Part shown: piece by piece, positions 19,635 to 27,532 of the stretch
Layout of the letters: each line of letters begins with the position of its first letter
Numbering within the stretch: position 1 is the first letter of the stretch
From: Pseudoalteromonas luteoviolacea H33-S
GTDB lineage: Bacteria > Pseudomonadota > Gammaproteobacteria > Enterobacterales > Alteromonadaceae
Assembly: GCF_001625695.1 (NCBI RefSeq)
Contig: NZ_AUXY01000061.1
Location: 24,518-88,517, forward strand
DNA length: 64,000 nt
Direction: 5' to 3'
Notes under the pieces: model-generated
Databases searched by the model: none
What the model was told of the DNA's origin: nothing
The model's input: only the letters and a program-made list of their open reading frames with translations
Program-made: the position numbers and the translations under genes

Positions 19635-20882
19635 ATGGTCACTTCCATAATCCTAACCCTAATAGCGCTAGCTTTTGTGCTTATCGTTATAGAGGATATT
19701 ATCCATGTAAACAAGGCCAAAACGACGCTTTTTTTTGGCACTTTATGTTGGATTATCGCTTTTATATCTCCAATTCATGGTGAAAGCTCAGAAACTATAC
19801 AACATCAGCTCGATCACAACATTTTAGAAATCGCGACCTTATGGCTATTTTTAATGGCTGCGATGACCTTTGTTGCTTATTTAAACTCCAAAGGTTTTAT
19901 TCAGAATATTGTACACAGGATCATGCCTGCGCAAATCAGCGAGAGAAAGTTAATGTTTCTTGTCGGTGCATTTGCCTTTGTTTTTTCTTCGATTTCGGAC
20001 AATATTACCGCGACTTTAATTTCACTCGCGGTTGTCATGTCATTGAAGTTGGATGCTAAAAAGCTTGTTAAGTATGCCACATTAATCATATTTAGCGTAA
20101 ATTCTGGCGGTGTCTCTTTAATCACAGGCGATGTAACGACCTTAATGATATTTTTGGCTGGTAAAGTCACCATTCCTGACTTGCTGTTGTTGGTGTTGCC
20201 AGCGATTGTGAGTGTATTTGCACTGGCAGCTATGTTGTCCATTGGTATGAATGAGCAGCTTCACTTTGCAAGGCAAGAAGTCAGAAGAATAGAAAAAACT
20301 GATATCACCATTGCTGTGATTTTCATGTCGACTGTACTCGCTACCTTATTTTTAAGTGTGCAATATCAAGTACCACCCATGCTTACATTTTTGTTTGGCT
20401 TGTCATTTATGTTTTTAGTCGCGCAGTTTCTTATGCGTAAAAAGGACGTCAACAAGAAGATTATTGATTACATACGAGAGATAGAGTACGACACATTACT
20501 GTTTTTTGTCGGTGTACTTTTGTTGGTGGGCGCGCTTAAAGAAGTTGGCGTATTGAGTATGTTTACTGAGTTATATCAATATTTGGCACCAGAATATGCG
20601 AATTATCTAGTTGGGCTGTTGAGCGCGGCGGTCGATAATGTGCCACTTACGGCAGCTTTACTTAAAGCGCAGATTGAAATGACACCTCAGCAATGGCTAA
20701 CCTTTACGTATGCAACTGGGGTTGGTGGCTCGATGCTTATTATTGGTTCAGCTGCGGGGATCATCGCAATGAGTAAAGTTAAAGCGCTGACGTTCATGAG
20801 TTATTTAAAGATGGTGTTATATCTTCTTGTCGCTTATTCCATTGGTTATGCGGGTTCATTTTATATGGGACAGTTTATCTAA
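19635..20882 (+). CDS. nhaD: NhaD-type Na+/H+ antiporter
   Basis: A 415-residue inner-membrane protein with about 11-12 hydrophobic segments. It matches NhaD of the ArsB/NhaD superfamily: VFSSISDNITATLISLAVVM near residues 115-135, INSGGVSLITGDVTTLMIF-like sequence in the middle, and AAVDNVPLTAALLKAQIEM near the end. NhaD exports sodium in exchange for protons, fitting a marine organism. I chose the ATG at 19635; a TTG at 19623 is also in frame. Two hairpins close the gene downstream. Confidence 0.93.
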   Translation: MVTSIILTLIALAFVLIVIEDIIHVNKAKTTLFFGTLCWIIAFISPIHGESSETIQHQLDHNILEIATLWLFLMAAMTFVAYLNSKGFIQNIVHRIMPAQISERKLMFLVGAFAFVFSSISDNITATLISLAVVMSLKLDAKKLVKYATLIIFSVNSGGVSLITGDVTTLMIFLAGKVTIPDLLLLVLPAIVSVFALAAMLSIGMNEQLHFARQEVRRIEKTDITIAVIFMSTVLATLFLSVQYQVPPMLTFLFGLSFMFLVAQFLMRKKDVNKKIIDYIREIEYDTLLFFVGVLLLVGALKEVGVLSMFTELYQYLAPEYANYLVGLLSAAVDNVPLTAALLKAQIEMTPQQWLTFTYATGVGGSMLIIGSAAGIIAMSKVKALTFMSYLKMVLYLLVAYSIGYAGSFYMGQFI

Positions 20883-20893
20883 ATATACTTTTT

Positions 20894-20930
20894 GATGTCT
20901 AGGTACAAAATTACTTGACACCTAGACGTC
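20894..20930 (+). terminator. Inverted repeat just after nhaD
   Basis: GATGTCTAGGT (20894-20904) and ACCTAGACGTC (20920-20930) pair over 11 positions with one wobble, starting 12 bases after the nhaD stop. It is followed by TAAAAGATAG, then a second, clearer terminator, so the two probably form a tandem end. Alone it lacks a strong U tract. Confidence 0.5.
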
Positions 20931-20945
20931 TAAAAGATAGTTTTT

Positions 20946-20972
20946 AAAAGCCTGCTCCAGTAGCAGGCTTTT
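20946..20972. terminator. Intrinsic terminator between nhaD and lysC leader
   Basis: AAAAGCCTGCT and AGCAGGCTTTT form an 11-base-pair stem with a 5-base loop, and T-rich sequence follows. It separates nhaD from the riboswitch-lysC unit. Confidence 0.88.
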
Positions 20973-21004
20973 ATTTTGCTATTGTTCAGCTTAGAACACG
21001 CAAA

Positions 21005-21178
21005 ATAGACAGAAGAGGTGCGATGCTTAGGTAGCTTGTTTGAGGACACGACATCCAACGACAGCAAGTGAGGGAAGTATTCGCCGAGGAAAGTCATTGG
21101 TCGTCACAATAACTTTTCGGTTTACGGGGTTGAATCCCCGGAACTGTCACCGATTATTGGTGGAGAGCTTCTGGCAGT
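21005..21178 (+). promoter_or_regulatory. Lysine riboswitch aptamer (L-box)
   Basis: The leader of lysC contains the conserved L-box blocks in order: AGAGGTGCG (21013-21021 region), GGTAGC, GCCGAGGAAAG (from about 21083), a GGGG/CCCC hairpin (21126-21139), CTGTCAC and GGTGGAGAGCTTCTGG. Helix P1 is CAGAAG (21010-21015) with CTTCTG (21168-21173), perfectly complementary. These features plus the downstream lysine-pathway gene identify the lysine riboswitch. Confidence 0.93.
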
Positions 21179-21262
21179 GGTTTTTCAATGTATTTCAATA
21201 TCCTCTTGCCAATGAGTTCTCCTTATTTTTTGACAGCACCGATGTTGTCACAAGGAGATAAA
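21162..21262 (+). promoter_or_regulatory. Expression platform of the lysine riboswitch (translational switch)
   Basis: Two exclusive folds are visible. Fold 1: 21162-21176, which contains the 3' strand of P1, pairs with 21207-21222 over about 14 positions. Fold 2: TCTCCTT (21218-21224) pairs with the Shine-Dalgarno AAGGAGA (21252-21258), enclosing a small hairpin TGACAGCA/TGTTGTCA (21231-21250). Because fold 1 uses P1's 3' strand, lysine-stabilised P1 would free the arm that masks the ribosome binding site. Confidence 0.75.
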
Positions 21263-22609
21263 ATGAATTCCCAGTATGTAGTTGCTAAGTTTGGTGGTAC
21301 CAGTGTTGCCGACTTCACAGCGATGCATCGTTGCGCGCAAATCATAAATGATGACCCAAATGTTCGAGTAGTCGTAGTGAGTGCCAGTGCAGGCGTAACT
21401 AATCACTTAGTTGAATTGGTGCAACAAAAAGCAGATGAAACTCAGCGACAATCACTCGTTGATGCTGTGATGCAAATTCAGCAACGTATATTGGAGCACG
21501 TAACGCTCGATGCGGATTTGCAGTCTGGTTTTGATGACACATATAAAGAGTTTAAAGAGATAGCGCTTCTGCCTGCATTAAGCACACAGCAATGCGATGA
21601 AGTATTGAGTTTTGGTGAGCGCTTTTCATCATTTATCTTTACTCAAGTGCTGAGAACCTTAGGTGTCAGCTCGGTTCGCTTTGATGTAAGAGAGGTATTG
21701 AAAACAGATAGTAATTTCTCTAAAGCGACGCCCGATGTTTTGGCAACAGCGATTGCTGCCTCAGAACACTTGCAGCCACTGCTTGAGGAGCAGGTAGTCG
21801 TCACACAAGGTTTCATCGGCAGCGATAAATATGGGCAAACGACGACACTTGGTCGCGGTGGATCTGATTACAGTGCTGCGCTTATTGCAGAAGCAATCAA
21901 TGCACAAAGTGTACATATATGGACTGATGTAGTTGGCATATTTAGTACAGATCCTAGGTTATGCAGTAAAGCAAAACCAATTGCTAGGTTAAGCTTTGAC
22001 GAAGCTGCTGAAATGGCGACTTTCGGTGCAAAAGTGTTGCACCCAGCAACGATTCTACCTGCAAGCCGTAAAGGTATTTCGGTATTTGTGGGTTCGAGTA
22101 AAGCACCAGAGCAGGGTGGAACTTGGATTGAAAAAGAAACACAATCCCAATCTGGCATAAGAGCTGTTACACAGCGCAAAAATCAAATTTTATTGACCTT
22201 GAAGAGCCCTGAAATGTTGTTAGCTAGTGGCTTTTTGGCAAAAATATTCACCATACTCAGTAATTATAATATCTCTGTTGACCTTGTCACAACTTCTGAA
22301 ATCAGTGTTGCCCTCACTTTGGACAATGCGCCAAATGCTTCTCGACCTGAGCTTGAACAAGCATGCCTTGATGAATTGGGCGAATTTTGTCATGTGTCAG
22401 TTGAAAACAACCTAACGCTTGTTGCCATGATTGGTTCTGAGATTCAGTTAAAAGGTGGAGATGACTGCTTGGTTGATGTGTTATCTGAGTTTGATATTCG
22501 TTTAATTTGCCATGGTGCAAGTCGACATAACCTGTGCTTTTTAGTAGAGCAATCAAGTTCTGATGCGGTTGTACAGGCAATTCATCAGAAGTTGCTCGAA
22601 GCAGCTTAA
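21263..22609 (+). CDS. lysC: Lysine-sensitive aspartate kinase III
   Basis: A 448-residue aspartate kinase, the first step of the aspartate pathway to lysine, threonine and methionine. It begins MNSQYVVAKFGGTSVAD, with the KFGGTS motif, then LSFGERFSS, TTTLGRGGSDYSAALI, and two C-terminal ACT domains (from about residue 300) that bind effectors. The monofunctional length and the lysine riboswitch point to the lysine-sensitive LysC type. The ATG at 21263 has AAGGAG 5 bases upstream. Longer in-frame starts would place the beginning inside the riboswitch. Confidence 0.95.
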   Translation: MNSQYVVAKFGGTSVADFTAMHRCAQIINDDPNVRVVVVSASAGVTNHLVELVQQKADETQRQSLVDAVMQIQQRILEHVTLDADLQSGFDDTYKEFKEIALLPALSTQQCDEVLSFGERFSSFIFTQVLRTLGVSSVRFDVREVLKTDSNFSKATPDVLATAIAASEHLQPLLEEQVVVTQGFIGSDKYGQTTTLGRGGSDYSAALIAEAINAQSVHIWTDVVGIFSTDPRLCSKAKPIARLSFDEAAEMATFGAKVLHPATILPASRKGISVFVGSSKAPEQGGTWIEKETQSQSGIRAVTQRKNQILLTLKSPEMLLASGFLAKIFTILSNYNISVDLVTTSEISVALTLDNAPNASRPELEQACLDELGEFCHVSVENNLTLVAMIGSEIQLKGGDDCLVDVLSEFDIRLICHGASRHNLCFLVEQSSSDAVVQAIHQKLLEAA

Positions 22610-22768
22610 TCATTTTACGATTGCAGGGGCTAGTTATATTCTCTATGTCCCTTCGGAACTCTTCCTAAGAAGAAATAATTCTATAACAAAAATTAATGAT
22701 AAAGTTGCAATAAAAGGCGTATGGTGACAAGCTTAGATAAGAGGAGAATAAAACACTAAGGGTTACTT

Positions 22769-23299
22769 ATGCAGTATCAAGATATCTATGAATTTTGGTT
22801 TGTGACTTGCTCTGAGCAAGACTGGTGGCAGAAATCAACGACATTTGATCAAAAAGTGAAAAGCCAATTTTCAATCCTCCATAAGATGGCACATAGCGGA
22901 GAGCTTGAAAAGTGGCGTGAAACACCTGTTGGCTCTTTGTGCGAGATAATTGTGTTAGATCAGTTCCCAAGAAATATGTACCGAGATACACCGCAAGCCT
23001 TTGCAAGTGACGCGCTAGCACTAAGCCTATCACAGCAAGCGATTGAAAAAGGGTTTGATAAAGCATTAAATGATACTGAGGTTGGTTTTTTATACATGCC
23101 GTTTATGCATAGCGAAAGTGCCGTGATCCATCGTCAGGCAGAGGTGCTGTTCAGAGACTTACCTGGATATGAATTCGAGTTAGCACATAAAAAGATCATC
23201 GATCGCTTTGGTCGTTACCCTCATAGAAATGACATTCTGGGCCGCGTATCAACAGATGAAGAGCTAGAATTTTTGCAACAGCCAGGCTCAAGCTTTTAA
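22769..23299 (+). CDS. DUF924 family protein
   Basis: A 176-residue soluble protein with the DUF924 signature: IYEFWF at the start, LGEIIVLDQFPRNMYRDTP-like sequence at about residues 50-75, and FLYMPFMHSE near 110-120, ending in GRYPHRNDILGR. The family is predicted to be TPR-like and helical, and its function is unknown. The gene is alone, 159 bases after lysC. I see no terminator in between, so read-through from lysC cannot be excluded. Confidence 0.88.
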   Translation: MQYQDIYEFWFVTCSEQDWWQKSTTFDQKVKSQFSILHKMAHSGELEKWRETPVGSLCEIIVLDQFPRNMYRDTPQAFASDALALSLSQQAIEKGFDKALNDTEVGFLYMPFMHSESAVIHRQAEVLFRDLPGYEFELAHKKIIDRFGRYPHRNDILGRVSTDEELEFLQQPGSSF

Positions 23300-23378
23300 C
23301 TGTTGCTATTAATTCATCAATAAACCGTATAAGTTCCTGTAAGAGGGTTCTTGTACTCGCATTTTTCGCTCGAAAAGG

Positions 23379-23384
23379 TATAAT
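23379..23384 (+). promoter_or_regulatory. Possible -10 element for the NSS transporter gene
   Basis: A perfect TATAAT lies 36 bases before the ATG. No good -35 box is found at the usual spacing, so this is a weak call. Confidence 0.4.
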
Positions 23385-23420
23385 CGCTGGCCAAAACAAT
23401 AATTATATTTGTGTTCAATT

Positions 23421-24746
23421 ATGGCTCAGGTACGTGATGGTTTTCAAAGCCGACTTGGTTTTGTTCTAGCGGCGGCAGGTGCTGCTGTTGGTTTAGGTAA
23501 TATTTGGGGTTTTCCTACGCAAGCTGCTAATCATGGCGGTGGTGCTTTTTTACTCGCATATTTTATCGTTATCTTTTTGTTGGCTTTACCAGCTTTGTAC
23601 ACTGAGCTTTACCTCGGTCATCAAGCGCAAGCTAATCCAGTAAAAGCATTAAAGCAAGCGTGGCAAGAAAAACAGCCGAGTGTCGGGGCTGCTGCCGGTT
23701 ATATTGGTTTGGCTGGCGCGATTGTGATGCTGAGTTTCTATTCAATAGTGGCCGGGTGGATGCTCGCCCATTCCATTGAGCCCGTTACATCCTTATTAGG
23801 TATGGATGCTGCGAGTCAGTTTCTGACAGGGGACTCTACACATAGAAACTTTATCTTCACGCCTTTGATGTTGCTGCTAACAGCCGCAATTATTTTGAAA
23901 GGGGTGAAGTCAGGTATTGAGACATGGTCACGTCGCTTAATGCCACTTTTATTGTTATTACTATGCTGTTTGATAGCTTACATGGCAACACTTGAAGGTG
24001 CATCAGACGGATTCAGGGCATACTTAGTTCCTGACTTTAGTAAAATTACAGACCCAGATTTGATTATTGCAGCAATGGGCCAAGCGTTCTTCTCTTTATC
24101 GCTCGGTGTTGGCTGTATGATGATTTACGGCTCATATTTAAAACCAAATGAAAACCTACCAAAACTGACTTTCAGCGTTGCTATGCTAGATACTGGAGTG
24201 GCATTTTTAGCTGGTTTGTTGATTATTCCTGCTATTTTTGTTGCGCAGCAAAATGGCGTAGAAGTGTTTCAAGATGGCAAGCTCGCTGGGGAAGGGCGAC
24301 TCATTTTTGCAATTCTACCTGAACTTTTCTCGAGCATGGGACAAATTGGTATTTGGGTTGGCTTAACATTCTTTGTATTAATGTCAATTGCTTCTCTTAC
24401 TTCAACGATTTCATCCACAGAAATCCCGGTGTCTTTCTTAGTTGAAAATCACGGCATGGAGCGAAAAAGTGCAACTTGGGTAGTGACGCTGGTGATACTG
24501 GTGTGTTCTAGTCTCATTATAATGAACTTTGATTGGCTGTTTGGCTTGGTTATCTCAGTATTTACTCGCTATCAGTTACCGCTAATGGGATTATTCTATT
24601 TTGTTACTGTAGGCTGGATGTGGAAACGTGGAAATAAGCTGATTGAGAACGCCTCAGGTATGCATTATTGGTTTGCGCAATACTTACGTTTTATCTGTCC
24701 AATTTTAATGACAGCTGTATTCGTAAATGTTGTGGTAAATAAATAA
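23421..24746 (+). CDS. Sodium-dependent transporter, NSS/SNF family
   Basis: A 441-residue inner-membrane protein with about 11 hydrophobic segments, of the neurotransmitter:sodium symporter family. The first segment carries the LGFVLAAAGAAVGLGNIWGFP sodium/substrate motif (residues 11-31) and ALPALYTELYLGH. Bacterial members import amino acids or similar solutes with sodium; the substrate cannot be read here. I prefer the ATG at 23421 (MAQVRDGFQSR) over the TTG at 23409. An intrinsic terminator follows the stop. Confidence 0.92.
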   Translation: MAQVRDGFQSRLGFVLAAAGAAVGLGNIWGFPTQAANHGGGAFLLAYFIVIFLLALPALYTELYLGHQAQANPVKALKQAWQEKQPSVGAAAGYIGLAGAIVMLSFYSIVAGWMLAHSIEPVTSLLGMDAASQFLTGDSTHRNFIFTPLMLLLTAAIILKGVKSGIETWSRRLMPLLLLLLCCLIAYMATLEGASDGFRAYLVPDFSKITDPDLIIAAMGQAFFSLSLGVGCMMIYGSYLKPNENLPKLTFSVAMLDTGVAFLAGLLIIPAIFVAQQNGVEVFQDGKLAGEGRLIFAILPELFSSMGQIGIWVGLTFFVLMSIASLTSTISSTEIPVSFLVENHGMERKSATWVVTLVILVCSSLIIMNFDWLFGLVISVFTRYQLPLMGLFYFVTVGWMWKRGNKLIENASGMHYWFAQYLRFICPILMTAVFVNVVVNK

Positions 24747-24760
24747 ACTGGTTTTAAAAG

Positions 24761-24790
24761 AAAAAGCGCAGCTCGGCTGCGCTTTTTTTT
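24761..24790. terminator. Intrinsic terminator, convergent genes
   Basis: AAAAAGCGCAGC and GCTGCGCTTTTTTTT form a 12-base-pair stem with a 3-base loop between the NSS transporter (plus) and the D-hydroxyacid dehydrogenase (minus). It can serve both. Confidence 0.92.
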
Positions 24791-24799
24791 TGCCCTGTT

Positions 24800-25777
24800 T
24801 TAGACAATGTTTGGTGTATGGGTTTTATTTTTGAGTGCGTATAAGTTTTTAACTGTTGTTAAGGCAATTTCGGTTAGCGCTTCTTGAGTAAAAAAGCCTT
24901 GATGGCCGGTGATTAAGACGTTAGGAAACCCACTAAGTCTGACAAAAGTATCATCTTGAATGATTTCTTCACTCCGGTCTTTGAAAAAAAGCTCTGACTC
25001 TTGTTCGTACACATCAAGACCTAAATAACCAATCTTTTTTGATTTAAGTGCTGTGATACAGGCTTGTGTGTCAATCAATGCACCGCGACTGGTATTGATG
25101 AGCATTACACCGGGTTTCATTTTACCAAAGGCTATTTCATCGATTAAATGATGTGTAGCTTCAGTTAATGGGCAGTGTAGTGAAATGATATCGCTTTGTT
25201 CTAACAACATATCTAACGAGACTTGTGTGTATGAGCCTTCACCGATATTTGGATCATACACAAGCGTGTGTGCACCAAAGCCATTTAAAATTGAGACGAG
25301 TGATTGACCTATTTTGCCGCAGCCAATGAGTCCAACCGTTTTATTATGGATGTTAAACCCTAATAAGCCATTAAGATCAAAGTTTTCCTCTCGTACGCGG
25401 TTATAGGCTTTGTGGGTTTTTCTCGCCAGTGTCAAGATAAGTGCCATGCAGTGTTCCGCGACGGCTTCCGGGCTATATGAGGGGACTCTTACAACCTGTA
25501 TGCCAAGTGCATGTGCCGCCTCGATATCAACGTTGTTGTAGCCTGCACACCTTAAAGCAACAAACTTGATACCAAGCTCGGCTAAATCACCTAGCACGCA
25601 GGCATTGAGATCATCATTAACGAATACACAAACAGCATCATACCCAGATGCCAAAAAAACGGTTGCGCGCGTCAAACTGTGTTCGATGTGCTCTATCTCT
25701 ATGCCATTGAACTTTGAGATAGCATCTGAAAAAAAAGCGTGTTCATACTTTTGCGAACTGAAAAGTGCTACTTTCAT
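24800..25777 (-). CDS. D-2-hydroxyacid dehydrogenase (D-lactate dehydrogenase-like)
   Basis: About 325 residues. It has the NAD-binding loop GLIGCGKIGQSL near residues 145-156, the catalytic arginine in LINTSRGALIDT, the glutamate in DVYEQE and the histidine in LITGHQGFFTQEA, as in LdhA-type fermentative D-lactate dehydrogenases. SPEAVAEHCMAL is also typical. The ATG at 25777 (MKVALFSSQKYE) overlaps the end of the peroxidase gene by 35 bases, so both are on one transcript. Other D-2-hydroxyacid substrates are possible. Confidence 0.9.
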   Translation of the reverse strand: MKVALFSSQKYEHAFFSDAISKFNGIEIEHIEHSLTRATVFLASGYDAVCVFVNDDLNACVLGDLAELGIKFVALRCAGYNNVDIEAAHALGIQVVRVPSYSPEAVAEHCMALILTLARKTHKAYNRVREENFDLNGLLGFNIHNKTVGLIGCGKIGQSLVSILNGFGAHTLVYDPNIGEGSYTQVSLDMLLEQSDIISLHCPLTEATHHLIDEIAFGKMKPGVMLINTSRGALIDTQACITALKSKKIGYLGLDVYEQESELFFKDRSEEIIQDDTFVRLSGFPNVLITGHQGFFTQEALTEIALTTVKNLYALKNKTHTPNIV

Positions 25778-26258
25778 CTTGTAACTGACCCTCAATGATT
25801 TGCTTCAAGGACTCTGGCTTGGTGCGAGGTGCATAGCGTGATAATAGCTCACCATCTGTACCAATTAAAAACTTTGTGTAGTTCCACTTTATCGCACGAT
25901 TTTGCGCAATACCACGAGTATGTGACTTAAGGTAATTAAATAGTGGATGGGCATCAGGTCCATTGACTAAGGTTTTTTCAGCAATGTTAAAGCTTAAGTT
26001 AAAGTGTGATTGATAAAACTCTTTAAGCATTTCATTCTCTAACGGTTCATTCTTGCCGAATTGATTACATGGGAATGCGATGATCTCTAGCCCTTTTTTG
26101 TTATATTTACGATACATTTTTTCAAGGGCAGTTAGCTGTGGTGTAAAGCTGCATTTGCTGGCGATGTTGACTAAAATAACAGGCCTGCCTTTTAACGACT
26201 TTAACGAAAGCGTTTCACCTGTGAGTAATTTGACACTGTATCTGTAAATATTTTCCAT
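25743..26258 (-). CDS. Glutathione peroxidase family protein
   Basis: A 171-residue thiol peroxidase of the GPx/BtuE family. The peroxidatic cysteine is Cys36 in NIASKCSFTPQ; the glutamine is in FPCNQFGKNEP and the tryptophan in KWNYTKFLI, completing the usual active site. It lacks a signal peptide, so it is cytoplasmic. It reduces hydroperoxides, probably with thioredoxin rather than glutathione (family inference). Its 3' end overlaps the D-2-hydroxyacid dehydrogenase gene by 35 bases. Confidence 0.92.
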   Translation of the reverse strand: MENIYRYSVKLLTGETLSLKSLKGRPVILVNIASKCSFTPQLTALEKMYRKYNKKGLEIIAFPCNQFGKNEPLENEMLKEFYQSHFNLSFNIAEKTLVNGPDAHPLFNYLKSHTRGIAQNRAIKWNYTKFLIGTDGELLSRYAPRTKPESLKQIIEGQLQDESSTFQFAKV

Positions 26259-26468
26259 GCTGCAAGGTTCCGTGCATATAACAAGTTCTATTAATGATCT
26301 TCATGTGGAGTTTGTATATGTTCCACAGACTGCTTTTGAGGTGAAATCCCCTCCATTGTTCAAGCATAGCAGTCATTTTGGTCAATTTTATGTCAAGTTG
26401 GTTTAAATTTAACGCAATGTACACATTTGGGTAGAAGTGTGGAGAAAGGTGTTGATAGAGCAAAGAAG

Positions 26469-26488
26469 GGTGTCACGAGTGTGACACC
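26469..26488. terminator. Hairpin downstream of the beta-hydroxyacid dehydrogenase gene
   Basis: GGTGTCAC and GTGACACC form a perfect 8-base-pair stem with a 4-base loop, 12 bases past the 26500 gene stop on the minus strand. The T content after it is modest, so terminator strength is uncertain. Confidence 0.6.
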
Positions 26489-26499
26489 GAAAACCTTGA

Positions 26500-27375
26500 T
26501 TAAACTAGGCGCTTGAGCAAACTCGAAGTGTCCCAGCGGTTGCCTCCCATTTTTTGCACATCAGCGTAAAATTGATCAACCAATGCAGTTAGGGGCAGGG
26601 TAGAGCCGTTCTTTTTGGCTTCATCAAGGGCGATAGACAAGTCTTTGCGCATCCAATCAACGGCAAAACCATGCTCATAGTGATCGTCCAACATGCTTTT
26701 ATGGCGGTTTTCCATCTGCCAACTACCTGCTGCGCCTTTAGAAATTACTTCAACGACTGCTTCGCAATCGATATTTGCATTTTGACCAAACTGGAGTGCT
26801 TCTGCGAGGCCCTGAACAACGCCTGCAATACAAATTTGGTTCATCATTTTGGCTATCTGACCAGATCCGACAGTGCCAAGTAATTTGGAAAAACGTGCGT
26901 AAGCAGCCATTACAGGCTCAATATGTGTGTAAGTATCGAGGTCGCCACCACACATGATGGTTAGTTGGCCGTTTACCGCACCAGCTTCACCGCCAGAAAC
27001 AGGTGCGTCAATAAAGCCAATATGCTTATTATGACAAACAGAATTTAATTCTCTTGCGACATCAGCTGAGGCTGTTGTATGGTCAACTAAATAGGTATGC
27101 GCTTTCATGCTTTGCAGTACACCGTTACTACCAGTGGTCACCTCACGCAGGTCATCGTCATTTCCGACACAAATAAAAACAATATCTGCGTCTGCTGCAG
27201 CGAGTGCAGGCGTTAAGGCTAGTTGTCCTGAATAGGTTTCTACCCATGACTCTGCTTTGCTGGTGGTTCTGTTATAAACAGTGACATTGTGTCCCTGTTC
27301 AGCTAGATGTCCAGCCATTGGAAAACCCATTACACCTAGGCCGATAAAAGCAACATTTTTTTTATTTGAAGTCAT
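26500..27375 (-). CDS. NAD(P)-dependent beta-hydroxyacid dehydrogenase (3-hydroxyisobutyrate dehydrogenase family)
   Basis: A 291-residue enzyme with N-terminal Rossmann motif FIGLGVMGFPMAGHL (residues 9-24 region), the substrate-binding DAPVSGGEAGA near 118-128 and the catalytic lysine in IAKMMNQICIAG. These belong to the 3-hydroxyisobutyrate/tartronate semialdehyde reductase family. The exact substrate is unknown, since no valine-catabolic or glyoxylate genes lie nearby. It stands alone, separated from the peroxidase pair and the DAACS gene by intergenic hairpins. Confidence 0.9.
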   Translation of the reverse strand: MTSNKKNVAFIGLGVMGFPMAGHLAEQGHNVTVYNRTTSKAESWVETYSGQLALTPALAAADADIVFICVGNDDDLREVTTGSNGVLQSMKAHTYLVDHTTASADVARELNSVCHNKHIGFIDAPVSGGEAGAVNGQLTIMCGGDLDTYTHIEPVMAAYARFSKLLGTVGSGQIAKMMNQICIAGVVQGLAEALQFGQNANIDCEAVVEVISKGAAGSWQMENRHKSMLDDHYEHGFAVDWMRKDLSIALDEAKKNGSTLPLTALVDQFYADVQKMGGNRWDTSSLLKRLV

Positions 27376-27486
27376 AATTTACAATCCAGTTGTGTCGTTT
27401 GACTCGATTGTAACTGAAGTAGAAGTGTTATGGATGAATATTTTGCATGAAGGTGTGAATTAAGCGCGCTTGTCATTTGAATGGAT

Positions 27487-27524
27487 AGTGTAGAGTAGTG
27501 CTGTAAATCATTCTACTCTACACT
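27487..27524. repeat. 12-bp perfect inverted repeat downstream of the DAACS gene
   Basis: AGTGTAGAGTAG (27487-27498) and CTACTCTACACT (27513-27524) are perfect complements separated by 14 bases, 8 bases past the 3' end of the DAACS gene. It probably ends that transcript, but lacks a T tract. Confidence 0.6.
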
Positions 27525-27532
27525 GACTTGGA

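Noticed and set aside
20915..20940. TTGACA (20915-20920) as -35 box of the lysC promoter
   Set aside because: It sits inside an inverted repeat, its -10 partner is poor, and a strong terminator follows before the riboswitch.
21162..21231. Hairpin 21162-21222 plus T-rich tail as a simple terminator of the lysine riboswitch
   Set aside because: It would form when P1 is open, that is without lysine, which is the wrong direction for a biosynthetic gene; translational masking of the ribosome binding site fits better. It remains possible as a secondary effect.
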